Shown: piece by piece, positions 1-5,323 of the stretch | Layout: the number at the start of each line of letters is the position of its first letter | Numbering within the stretch: position 1 is the stretch's first letter | Source of the DNA: Deltaproteobacteria bacterium | GTDB taxonomy: Bacteria > Desulfobacterota > Desulfobulbia > Desulfobulbales > VMSU01 | Assembly: GCA_021789795.1 (NCBI GenBank) | Contig: JAJYJA010000164.1 | Location: forward strand, 1 to 5,341 | DNA: 5,341 nt | Reading direction: 5' to 3' | Notes under the pieces: model-generated | Seen by the model: the letters and a program-made list of their open reading frames with translations, nothing else | Told to the model about the DNA's origin: nothing | The model's database searches: none | Program-made: the position numbers and the translations under genes

Positions 1-395
1 AGGGTGCTGGCGTGCAGCCGCAACTCCGGGAAGTGCCGGCGGGCCAGGTGATAGACCCCCAGGTCCTGGACGATCAGCGCATCCACCCCCAAACCCGCCG
101 CCACCGACAACAGCTCGACCACCGCCGGCAGCTCCTCGTCCTTGACCAGGGAGTTCATCGCCAGATAGAGTTTCACCCCCCGCCGGTGGGCGAAATCGAG
201 CATGGCGGCGATCTCTTCCAGGGTAAAATGACGGGCCAGGGCCCGGGCGTTGGCCTGGGGCGCCCCGACATAGACGGCATCGGCGCCCGCCTCCACCGCC
301 GCCTGAAAGACCTCCAGGGTGCCGGCGGGGGCCAGCAGCTCAGGCGACGGGACGGGGACGGGCTCAGCGGTGAATGGAGAGGAAGGGCAGGACAA
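1..395 (-). CDS. Peptidase U32 family protein, 5' part only (cut by window edge)
   Basis: The minus strand from about 341 down to 1 reads ELLAPAGTLEVFQAAVEAGA, then DAVYVGAP, NARAL, FTLEEIAAMLDFAHRRGVK, NSLVKDEELP, GVDALIVQDLGVYHLARHFP and LHAST. This is the conserved N-terminal TIM-barrel signature of the U32 family (collagenase-like; RlhA/YhbU/TrhP relatives). Members act in tRNA/rRNA hydroxylation or are annotated as peptidases; the subgroup-defining C-terminal part is outside the window, so the exact role cannot be given. The start is uncertain. No ATG or GTG lies in frame near the family's usual start just before ELLAPAG. The best candidate is TTG at 393-395, giving a proline-rich leader ending EPVPVPSP and overlapping the upstream kinase gene by 32 bases. 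It has no good Shine-Dalgarno; a GAGG lies about 15 bases upstream. Family assignment is firm, start is not. Confidence 0.85.
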   Translation of the reverse strand, partial: MSCPSSPFTAEPVPVPSPELLAPAGTLEVFQAAVEAGADAVYVGAPQANARALARHFTLEEIAAMLDFAHRRGVKLYLAMNSLVKDEELPAVVELLSVAAGLGVDALIVQDLGVYHLARRHFPELRLHAST

Positions 396-1740
396 AATAA
401 AAGTTATTACCCTCGGCGGTCGACTCGTAACCCACCCGGCCGCCGTGCAGTTCGATGACGTACTTGACAAAGGCCAGGCCGTGGCCGCGGCTGAAATCCG
501 AGGCCCGGTTGGCGCCCATGAAGCCATCCTTGAAGATGTTCGCCGCCTCCGCCTCCGGCAGGGGCCGGCCGGTGGAGAAGACGTTGAGCTTGATCCCGGC
601 GAGCCCCGGGCCGAAGCAGTCGGTTAGGATCGTCCGGCCGTAGGCCACCGCCTTCCGGGGCCGGCCCTGGTGATCGATGATGGTCTCGGCGTACTTTAGC
701 ACGTTGGAGAACAGGTTGGCGTAAACCTGGGAGAGGAGCCCGAAATCGACCTGAATCTCGACCTCCTCGCCCTCCATGTCGTTGGGCTTGTCGATGGTGA
801 TGCCCCGGGCCGCCATCCGCTTCTGGTAGTGACCAAGCTGGGGCAGGATGATGTCGCGCTCCAGCTTGCAGACCTGGGGATGCAGCACCAGCCGGCCCTC
901 TTGGAAGTGATCCCGCCTAAACAGACTCTCCAGGAAGAGGCTCAAGTTGGCGTGGTGCTTGTCGATCTCCTGGTAGGAGTCGAGCAACCGGCTGCGGATC
1001 TCGCCGAGCTGGCCCACGATGTGCCGGCACATCTCGGAGTCCTGTTTTTCCGCCCCGTAACGCTCGACCATCTCCGCCAGACTGGAGAGATCGTCGATCC
1101 TCTTCTTCAACTGCTTGAAGAGGTGTTTGTAGTACATGTTGGGGACGATGACGTTGTGCTCGATGTCACTGACTAGGTTGTTGATGAACTGGAGGTGCCG
1201 GACGTTCTGCTGGGCCAGCAATCGCTTGCGGAGGTTGTAGCCGATCCGGTTGGTGTACTTGGTGAAGAAAAACTTGTCCGAACTGGTCAGCTTGACCAGG
1301 GGATAGACCTCGAACATGCCGATGACCTGCAGGGTGTCGGCAAACTCCGGGGTGACGCTGGTGCGCAGGGGCTTGGTCTGCACCGGCACCAGGTAAGAGC
1401 CTCCCGCCTCGTAAGGCTCGTCGGCCAGATAGACATATCCAAGGCAGGGTTCGGGAGGCTCGCGCACCCCCCGCTCGCTGTCGCAGACCAGATCCAGCCC
1501 GCCGTCCTCGCCCCGGAGATACAGGCGGCTCTCCACCCCAAAGGCCTCCAGCGGCACCGCCACGCAGATCCGGTAGAGGTCGTCTAGCGAGTCGAACTCC
1601 TGGGCCAGGTCGAAGAAGGTCTTTAAGATGTCGTTCTTCTTGCGGCTGAAATCGTAGTTGATGTAATCGCGCCGCTTCTGCTCGACCCGGGCCCGGATGA
1701 GCGCCAGATCTTCCCGAGAGCTGCTGTCCGTCTCAGCCAT
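364..1740 (-). CDS. Cytoplasmic sensor histidine kinase-like protein (GAF-like + GHKL ATPase)
   Basis: 458 aa, no signal peptide or membrane segment seen, so probably a soluble sensor. Residues about 40-175 look like a GAF-type sensing domain (weak call). Residues about 185-275 are helical and resemble a dimerisation region. H195 with P200 (IEHNVIVPN) has the H-to-P spacing of a histidine kinase H-box but not its usual sequence. The C-terminus is a GHKL ATPase: N-box NLFSNVLKYA at 342-351, G1-like VFSTGRPLP at 387-395, IFKDGF at 402-407, G2-like RGHGLAFVKY at 418-427, then ELHGG, ending NNFYFVLPF. In G1 the Asp or Asn that normally contacts adenine is Ser389, so ATP binding may be altered. 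The ATG has GGAG seven bases upstream. It follows pyrR by 45 bases; no response regulator is adjacent, so partner and signal are unknown. It could also act as a non-kinase GHKL regulator. Confidence 0.8.
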   Translation of the reverse strand: MAETDSSSREDLALIRARVEQKRRDYINYDFSRKKNDILKTFFDLAQEFDSLDDLYRICVAVPLEAFGVESRLYLRGEDGGLDLVCDSERGVREPPEPCLGYVYLADEPYEAGGSYLVPVQTKPLRTSVTPEFADTLQVIGMFEVYPLVKLTSSDKFFFTKYTNRIGYNLRKRLLAQQNVRHLQFINNLVSDIEHNVIVPNMYYKHLFKQLKKRIDDLSSLAEMVERYGAEKQDSEMCRHIVGQLGEIRSRLLDSYQEIDKHHANLSLFLESLFRRDHFQEGRLVLHPQVCKLERDIILPQLGHYQKRMAARGITIDKPNDMEGEEVEIQVDFGLLSQVYANLFSNVLKYAETIIDHQGRPRKAVAYGRTILTDCFGPGLAGIKLNVFSTGRPLPEAEAANIFKDGFMGANRASDFSRGHGLAFVKYVIELHGGRVGYESTAEGNNFYFVLPFLSIHR

Positions 1741-1785
1741 ACCGCCACTCCGTCCGAAGTCCTTGAGTTCACTGCCCCGCGGCCA

Positions 1786-2343
1786 TCACATCTTGCCGGT
1801 ATGCCAGACCAGCAGCACCTCGTCCTCGTGGCCATCCTTCTCCCGCAAGGTGACATGCACGTGCTCGTTGATGGTCTCCAGCACCTCCAACCCCACGTAG
1901 TTGGGCTGGATCGGCAGCTCGCGACCGCACTTGCGGTCGATCAGCACCGCCAGTTGGATGCAACGCGGGCGGCCAAAGTCCATGATCGCGTCCAAGGCCG
2001 CCCGGATGGTGCGGCCGGTGAACAGCACGTCGTCCACCAGGACGATGGTGTAGTCCTCCACCGCGAACTTGATATCGGTCTTTTTGACCATCGGGTTCTG
2101 CGCCGCCAGGCTCCAGTCGTCGCGGTAGAGGGTAATGTCCAGGGTGCCGGTCGGCACCTCCACCCCCTCGCGCTCGGCGATGAGCTTCTTGATCCGCTCG
2201 GCCAGAAACACCCCGCCGGTGTGGATCCCCACCACCGCCAGGTTCTCCACCCCGTTGTTCTGCTCCAGGATCTGCAAGACGATCCGGGCCAGGGAACGCT
2301 GCATGTCCGACCCGGACATGATCTGCCTGCTCATGGTAGTCAA
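1786..2343 (-). CDS. pyrR: PyrR: pyrimidine regulator / uracil phosphoribosyltransferase
   Basis: 185 aa, the usual length for PyrR. The family uses PRPP and uracil to make UMP, and in many bacteria binds pyr mRNA to control attenuation. Visible signatures are GIHTGGVFLAERI (39-51), the TLDITLYRDDWS region (67-78) and the PRPP loop IVLVDDVLFTGRT (100-112), followed by LIDRKCGRELPIQPNYVG (134-151). In the last motif most PyrR proteins I recall have DRGHRELPI; here the His is absent and the loop is one residue longer. The start is TTG at 2341-2343: GAGGTG lies five bases upstream, whereas the in-frame ATG at 2332-2334 is too far from it. The gene begins one base after the purN stop, so translation is probably coupled. 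No pyr genes lie in the window, so any RNA target would be elsewhere; whether this protein regulates or only acts as an enzyme cannot be told. Confidence 0.93.
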   Translation of the reverse strand: MTTMSRQIMSGSDMQRSLARIVLQILEQNNGVENLAVVGIHTGGVFLAERIKKLIAEREGVEVPTGTLDITLYRDDWSLAAQNPMVKKTDIKFAVEDYTIVLVDDVLFTGRTIRAALDAIMDFGRPRCIQLAVLIDRKCGRELPIQPNYVGLEVLETINEHVHVTLREKDGHEDEVLLVWHTGKM

Positions 2344-2344
2344 C

Positions 2345-2920
2345 TTAACACCTCGCTTTCCAGAAATGATCGATGCCCTTGACGTGCACCAGGTTAATGG
2401 CCTCGGGATAGGCCTGGCATTCGGCGGCGAATACCTTGGCCGCGATGTCGTCCGGGGTGTCGGCCTCGTCTAGGGCCACGCACCGCTGCACCACGATCGG
2501 CCCCTGATCGTAGGCGTCGTTGGCAAAATGCACCGTGCAGCCGCTCACCTTAACCCCTCGGGCATGGGCCGCCCGGTGTACCCGCATGCCGTAAAAGCCG
2601 TCCCCGCAGAAGGCCGGGATCAGGGAGGGGTGGATGTTCAGCACCCGCCGCGCCAGAGACGGGGGCGGGAGATAGAGCTTCAAGAATCCGGCCAGGAGCA
2701 CCAGTTCCACCTGGTAACGGCCCAGGATGGCGTTGATCGCCTGATTGTCGGGGGCATGAAAGGCCGGATACCCGTACCGGCTGGCCTTCTCCAGGCCCAA
2801 GGCCCCGGCCCGGTTGGAGACCACCACCTCGATGCTGCCCGGCATGACGCCGCTGGCCAGGCAGTCGTGGAAGTTGTCCAGGGTGCGGCCAGAACCGGAC
2901 AAGAGTACCGCCATTCTCAT
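2345..2920 (-). CDS. purN: Phosphoribosylglycinamide formyltransferase (GAR transformylase), variant type
   Basis: 191 aa, slightly shorter than the roughly 210 aa of E. coli PurN. It transfers a formyl group from 10-formyl-tetrahydrofolate to GAR, the third step of purine synthesis, in the cytoplasm. The N-terminal phosphate-binding loop is VLLSGSGRTLDNF (5-17), where E. coli has SGNGSNLQ. LAGFLKLYLP (76-85) and NIHPSLIP (95-102) follow. The catalytic Asn, His and Asp are all present as N95, H97 and D138 (YDQGPIVVQ). After NIHPSLIP comes FCGDGFYGMRVH (104-115) instead of the YPGLHTH-type loop of E. coli, which marks a distinct PurN subgroup. The ATG has GAGGTG five bases upstream. It lies 18 bases after the IMP cyclohydrolase gene and one base before pyrR, so it is surely co-transcribed with both. 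Confidence 0.94.
   Translation of the reverse strand: MRMAVLLSGSGRTLDNFHDCLASGVMPGSIEVVVSNRAGALGLEKASRYGYPAFHAPDNQAINAILGRYQVELVLLAGFLKLYLPPPSLARRVLNIHPSLIPAFCGDGFYGMRVHRAAHARGVKVSGCTVHFANDAYDQGPIVVQRCVALDEADTPDDIAAKVFAAECQAYPEAINLVHVKGIDHFWKARC
2349..2354 (-). promoter_or_regulatory. Shine-Dalgarno deciding the TTG start of pyrR
   Basis: GAGGTG on the minus strand lies inside the last codons of purN and five bases before TTG at 2343. The next in-frame ATG is 14 bases away, so spacing favours TTG. The same GAGGTG with five-base spacing precedes purN at 2926-2931. Confidence 0.65.
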
Positions 2921-2938
2921 GATCGCACCTCGCGCCCT

Positions 2939-3547
2939 TTAAGCCAGTTCGGGGTGGCGATCCGCATCCACCGCGTTTAACCACTTGGCGATGGCGGTAT
3001 CGTAGCGGCTGGTCAGATCGAATACCTTGCGGGCCAGGCGGAACCTGGTCTTCAAGGTAGTGTCGCCGCTGGCCTTGATCTCGGCCAGCACCTGGGGGTA
3101 ATCCGCCGGATCGACGATCACCGTCACGTCCCGGTAGTTCTTGGCCGCCGCCCTGAGCATGGTGGGGCCGCCGATGTCGATGTTCTCGATGGCGTGGGCC
3201 AGGGTACAGGCGGGATCGGCGGTGGCCTTGTCAAAGGCGTAGAGGTTGACCGCGATCAGGTCGATGGGCAAGAGCCCGTGGGCCGCCATCTGCCGCTGGT
3301 GCTCGGGGTTGTGGCGCTGGGCCAGGATGCCGCCGTGCACCTTGGGGTGCAGGGTCTTGACCCGGCCATCGAGCATCTCGGGAAAGCCGGTGAAGTCGGC
3401 CACGTCCCGCACCTCAAGCCCGTGTTCGCGCAACTTCTTGGCCGTGCCGCCGGTGGACAGGATCTCGACCCCCAACCGGCTTAGTTGACTGGCAAAATCC
3501 TCGATCCCGGACTTGTCGGTGAGACTGATTATCGCACGCTTGATCAT
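2939..3547 (-). CDS. purH: Stand-alone IMP cyclohydrolase (N-terminal domain of PurH only)
   Basis: 202 aa, matching only the N-terminal MGS-like IMP cyclohydrolase domain of PurH, which is usually a bifunctional protein of about 520 aa. It closes the ring of FAICAR to give IMP, the last step of purine synthesis. Signatures in order: SLTDKSGIEDFA (8-19), STGGTAKKL (31-39), GRVKTLHPKVHGGIL (61-75), NLYAF (101-105), ENIDIGGPTMLRAAAKN (121-137) and RKVFDLTSRYDTAIAKWL (173-190). The lysines and aspartate expected in the active site (K64, D124, K136) are present. The protein stops cleanly at the domain boundary with TAA, and purN starts 18 bases later, so no AICAR formyltransferase half or frameshifted remnant fits between. 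That activity must come from another locus. The start is supported by AAGGAGG eleven bases upstream and a family-typical N-terminus. Confidence 0.94.
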   Translation of the reverse strand: MIKRAIISLTDKSGIEDFASQLSRLGVEILSTGGTAKKLREHGLEVRDVADFTGFPEMLDGRVKTLHPKVHGGILAQRHNPEHQRQMAAHGLLPIDLIAVNLYAFDKATADPACTLAHAIENIDIGGPTMLRAAAKNYRDVTVIVDPADYPQVLAEIKASGDTTLKTRFRLARKVFDLTSRYDTAIAKWLNAVDADRHPELA

Positions 3548-3558
3548 CTTTTAGGTTT

Positions 3559-3565
3559 CCTCCTT
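3559..3565 (-). promoter_or_regulatory. Strong Shine-Dalgarno of the IMP cyclohydrolase gene
   Basis: The minus strand reads AAGGAGG here, a full anti-16S match eleven bases before the ATG at 3545-3547. It is the strongest ribosome binding site in the window and suggests translation restarts independently after hslR. Confidence 0.75.
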
Positions 3566-3582
3566 GATGTTGAAAATCAGTT

Positions 3583-3613
3583 TGATGGCAAAGTGGCTAG
3601 CGGCACGCCATCA
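3583..3613 (-). repeat. Weak inverted repeat between hslR and the IMP cyclohydrolase gene
   Basis: Plus-strand TGATGGC (3583-3589) pairs with GCCATCA (3607-3613) across a 17-base spacer, just after the hslR stop. No T-run follows on the minus strand, so it is not a classic terminator; an mRNA processing or stability stem is possible but a chance match is not excluded. Confidence 0.3.
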
Positions 3614-3618
3614 TCCGG

Positions 3619-4029
3619 CTAATCTGGCCCCTTGCGGACAAAGGTGCGGATCAGGCGCCGGTCGCGCTTGGAGGGCCGGCCCGCCGGGCGGGCGTTGTCG
3701 TGGATACTGCGCCAAAGCTGCCGCTCCTCCCGACCCCGCTCCCTGGCCTCCTGACTAGCCGGGGTCTCCTGGTAGAGAACCGCCGCCTCCGGCGCGGGCC
3801 GCCGCTGCTCGGAGAGGACTAATACCCGCACCGTCATCGCCAGCCCGCCGCGCTGGATGCAGAGCTCGTCTCCCAGCCGCACCGGATGGGCGGGCTTCAC
3901 CCGCTGGCCGTTTAAGTGCACCTTGCCCCCGGCCACCGCTTGGGTGGCCAGGCTCCGGGTCTTGAAGAACCTGGCCGCCCACAGCCACTTGTCGATCCGC
4001 ACCTGGGGGCTGGTGTCCATAGCCGTCAC
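3619..4029 (-). CDS. hslR: Hsp15-like S4-domain RNA-binding protein (stalled 50S recycling)
   Basis: 136 aa, close to E. coli Hsp15. In E. coli this heat-shock protein binds free 50S subunits carrying a peptidyl-tRNA and helps release stalled chains. The S4 domain spans about residues 10-70: RIDKWLWAARFFKTRSLA (11-28), then GGKVHLNGQRVKP (34-46). The family-typical SEQRRPAPEAAVLYQET stretch (73-89) and a basic tail GRPSKRDRR (117-125) follow, so it appears complete. The 5'-most start is GTG at 4027-4029, overlapping the PilZ stop as GTGA, with GGAG close upstream. ATG at 4018-4020, three codons in, is an alternative with GGAG 12 bases away; both keep the S4 domain. Overlap with the PilZ gene suggests coupled translation. 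No heat-shock promoter is visible just upstream. Confidence 0.92.
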   Translation of the reverse strand: MTAMDTSPQVRIDKWLWAARFFKTRSLATQAVAGGKVHLNGQRVKPAHPVRLGDELCIQRGGLAMTVRVLVLSEQRRPAPEAAVLYQETPASQEARERGREERQLWRSIHDNARPAGRPSKRDRRLIRTFVRKGPD

Positions 4030-4400
4030 TCGCTCCAGCGGCCCAGTTCCTTGATGATCCGATCCCGGTCCGGGGCGTTTATGAGCATCGTTTCCTTGAA
4101 TCGCTCGTAGTAGCGGATCAGGATAAAGTCGAAGCGCAGCCCGATACCGCCCTCGTTGTAATGAATGATCTCGCAGGTGAACTTGATGCGGCCCAAGAGC
4201 TCCAAGCTTACGTAATCGCCAATCCGCAAGATCGGCACCCGCTCCAGCTCGATAAAGGCCCCGCCGAAGCTGATGTTCCGGGTCTGGCCGCGCAACACCA
4301 CCTTCTGGCCCAGGATAATCCGGGCCTTCAAGCCCAAGGACAGGCGGATATTCTTACGTCTCTCTTCCATATATCGCTTGGCTGGCCACCTATAAGTCAA
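4026..4400 (-). CDS. PilZ-domain protein (probable c-di-GMP receptor)
   Basis: Up to 124 aa, a single PilZ domain and little else. PilZ proteins bind cyclic di-GMP and change motility, polysaccharide or enzyme output. Both binding motifs are intact: RxxxR as RKNIR (15-19) and the [D/N]xSxxG motif as NISFGG (42-47), with GIGLRF (85-90) at the expected later strand. No output domain is fused, so it would act through a partner. The C-terminal stretch 91-124 is charged, probably helical, and specific to this protein. The long form starts at TTG (4398-4400), overlapping the pgl stop as TTGA but lacking a Shine-Dalgarno. ATG at 4368-4370 gives MEERRKNIRL, a common PilZ start, also with only a distant AGGTGG. 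I favour the ATG slightly. Its stop overlaps the hslR start by four bases. Confidence 0.88.
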   Translation of the reverse strand: MTYRWPAKRYMEERRKNIRLSLGLKARIILGQKVVLRGQTRNISFGGAFIELERVPILRIGDYVSLELLGRIKFTCEIIHYNEGGIGLRFDFILIRYYERFKETMLINAPDRDRIIKELGRWSE

Positions 4401-5143
4401 GGGGCCAGATACCAGATCAGACGCCCCGCCGGCCGCACCAGGGAGGCAGGATAGCGGCCATCTGGCGGGCCGGACAGCAACGATTCCGCCAAGCTAAGCT
4501 TGACCTCCCCGCTCACCAGAAACATAACCGTCCCGGCCCGGTTGAGCAGCGGCAGGGTAAGGGTCAGACGCGGAACCGGAGGCCGGGCCTGGGCTGAGGC
4601 CACCGCCGCCACCCAGTCGGTATTGGCCAGGGCCGGATGACCAGGGAAAAGGGAGGCGGTATGGCCATCCTCTCCCATGCCCAGGACCACCAGGTCAAGG
4701 GCCGGATACTCGTCCGGGGCCAACCGGCGTCCGGATAAGGACTCGAAGGCGTCACCCATGGCCGCCTGGTAACGGCGGGCGGCCTCGGCCAGGGGCCTGA
4801 CCTCGCCCGGCATAGGCAAGACCCGCCCCACGGCCACCGGCAACTGGGATAAAAGATGTCTCTGCGCCAAGCCGTAATTGCTGTCCGCATGCCAGGGGGG
4901 CAGGCAACGCTCGTCGCCAAAAAAAACATAGGTCTTCTCCCAGATGCCGCTAACCTTGGCCCGGCACAGTTCGGAAAACAGAAAAACCGGTGTCCTGCCC
5001 CCGGGCAGGGCGACCGTGGCGTAGCCCTGCCGGGCGATGGCCGCGGCCAGCACCTCCAGAAAACTCCCGCTCATCGCTTGGCAGCAGGCCGTAAGGCTAT
5101 CCCCGCGATAGACCAGGGGTGAAGAGGAAGTCTCAAGGTTCAA
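4397..5143 (-). CDS. pgl: 6-phosphogluconolactonase (DevB/SOL type)
   Basis: 248 aa, full length for the family. It hydrolyses 6-phosphogluconolactone to 6-phosphogluconate in the oxidative pentose phosphate pathway, giving NADPH-linked flux and ribose-5-phosphate for PRPP. Signatures: VALPGGRTP (44-52, usually LSGGSTP), VFFGDERCLPPWHADSNYG (73-91), LDLVVLGMGEDGHTASLFPG (149-168) with catalytic His161, PRLTLTLPLLNRA (191-203) and a C-terminal SLVRPAGRLIWYL. TTG at 5141-5143 is the only start that keeps the normal N-terminal length, since a TAA lies in frame just upstream and the first ATG is at codon 24. No Shine-Dalgarno precedes it and the predicted leader is very short. No zwf or gnd is adjacent. 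It is the first gene of the leftward run and overlaps the PilZ gene if that uses its TTG start. Confidence 0.93.
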   Translation of the reverse strand: MNLETSSSPLVYRGDSLTACCQAMSGSFLEVLAAAIARQGYATVALPGGRTPVFLFSELCRAKVSGIWEKTYVFFGDERCLPPWHADSNYGLAQRHLLSQLPVAVGRVLPMPGEVRPLAEAARRYQAAMGDAFESLSGRRLAPDEYPALDLVVLGMGEDGHTASLFPGHPALANTDWVAAVASAQARPPVPRLTLTLPLLNRAGTVMFLVSGEVKLSLAESLLSGPPDGRYPASLVRPAGRLIWYLAP

Positions 5144-5154
5144 GGAGCAAGGAG
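5134..5154. repeat. Three tandem heptamers across the pgl start codon
   Basis: Plus-strand CAAGGTT, CAAGGAG, CAAGGAG lie head to tail. On the minus strand each unit supplies a TTG, seven bases apart and so in different frames; the middle one is the proposed pgl start. Only three imperfect copies, so this may be chance. Confidence 0.45.
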
Positions 5155-5163
5155 TGACGACAG

Positions 5164-5193
5164 ATTATACTGGCCAAGGACGGACTCCGTCCA
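5164..5193 (-). promoter_or_regulatory. Probable sigma70-type promoter for pgl and the leftward run
   Basis: The minus strand has a perfect TATAAT (-10, at 5164-5169) and TGGACG (-35, at 5188-5193; four of six matches to TTGACA) with an 18-base spacer. Transcription would begin near 5157, leaving only about 14 bases before the TTG start of pgl. Confidence 0.55.
5178..5192. promoter_or_regulatory. Perfect 7-1-7 palindrome over the -35 region (operator candidate)
   Basis: GGACGGACTCCGTCC: the arms GGACGGA and TCCGTCC are exact reverse complements around one central base. It overlaps the -35 and much of the spacer of the leftward promoter, where a repressor site would act. Read on the plus strand it is followed after a few bases by TCTTTTT, so a weak terminator of rightward-entering transcripts is the alternative. 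Confidence 0.4.
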
Positions 5194-5223
5194 CAATCTT
5201 TTTGGGCCGGAGGGCTTGTTGGG

Positions 5224-5253
5224 TTGACTTATAAAAAACGGCTGTGGTAGAAT
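5224..5253 (+). promoter_or_regulatory. Sigma70-type promoter for the rightward gene
   Basis: TTGACT (5224-5229, five of six) and TAGAAT (5248-5253, five of six) are separated by 18 bases, with TGG directly before the -10 as an extended -10 element and an A-rich run in the spacer. Transcription would start near 5260, giving a leader of about 64 bases. Confidence 0.65.
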
Positions 5254-5309
5254 TTCAGTGAGGATTTCCAATATACCAGCACCTGGCAAAATGCCGCCTA
5301 CAACCAGCA

Positions 5310-5314
5310 GAGGG
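5310..5314 (+). promoter_or_regulatory. Shine-Dalgarno of the rightward gene
   Basis: GAGGG lies nine bases before the ATG at 5324 and supports that start over the in-frame ATG at 5291, which has no suitable site near it. Confidence 0.5.
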
Positions 5315-5323
5315 CAGGCTGAC

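Noticed and set aside
12..458. Plus-strand open frame of 148 codons
   Set aside because: It lies antisense to the U32 and kinase genes, both supported by conserved motifs; the translation is low-complexity and Arg/Gln/Gly-rich.
829..1587. Two plus-strand open frames opposite the kinase gene
   Set aside because: Mirror frames of a confidently coding region, with no Shine-Dalgarno or recognisable domain.
1746..1754. ACTCCGTCC shared with one arm of the palindrome at 5184-5192
   Set aside because: Nine bases in a GC-rich sequence, lacking the second arm and coinciding with the kinase Shine-Dalgarno; probably chance.
1801..2382. Long plus-strand open frame (193 codons) opposite pyrR
   Set aside because: High-GC third-position bias makes antisense frames open; the sense frame is clearly PyrR and the antisense product is His/Gln/Asp-rich with no family resemblance.
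3548..3618. Promoter for the IMP cyclohydrolase gene in the 71-base gap
   Set aside because: The minus strand has a TTGCCA resembling a -35, but the hexamers 16-18 bases downstream match the -10 consensus at three positions at most.
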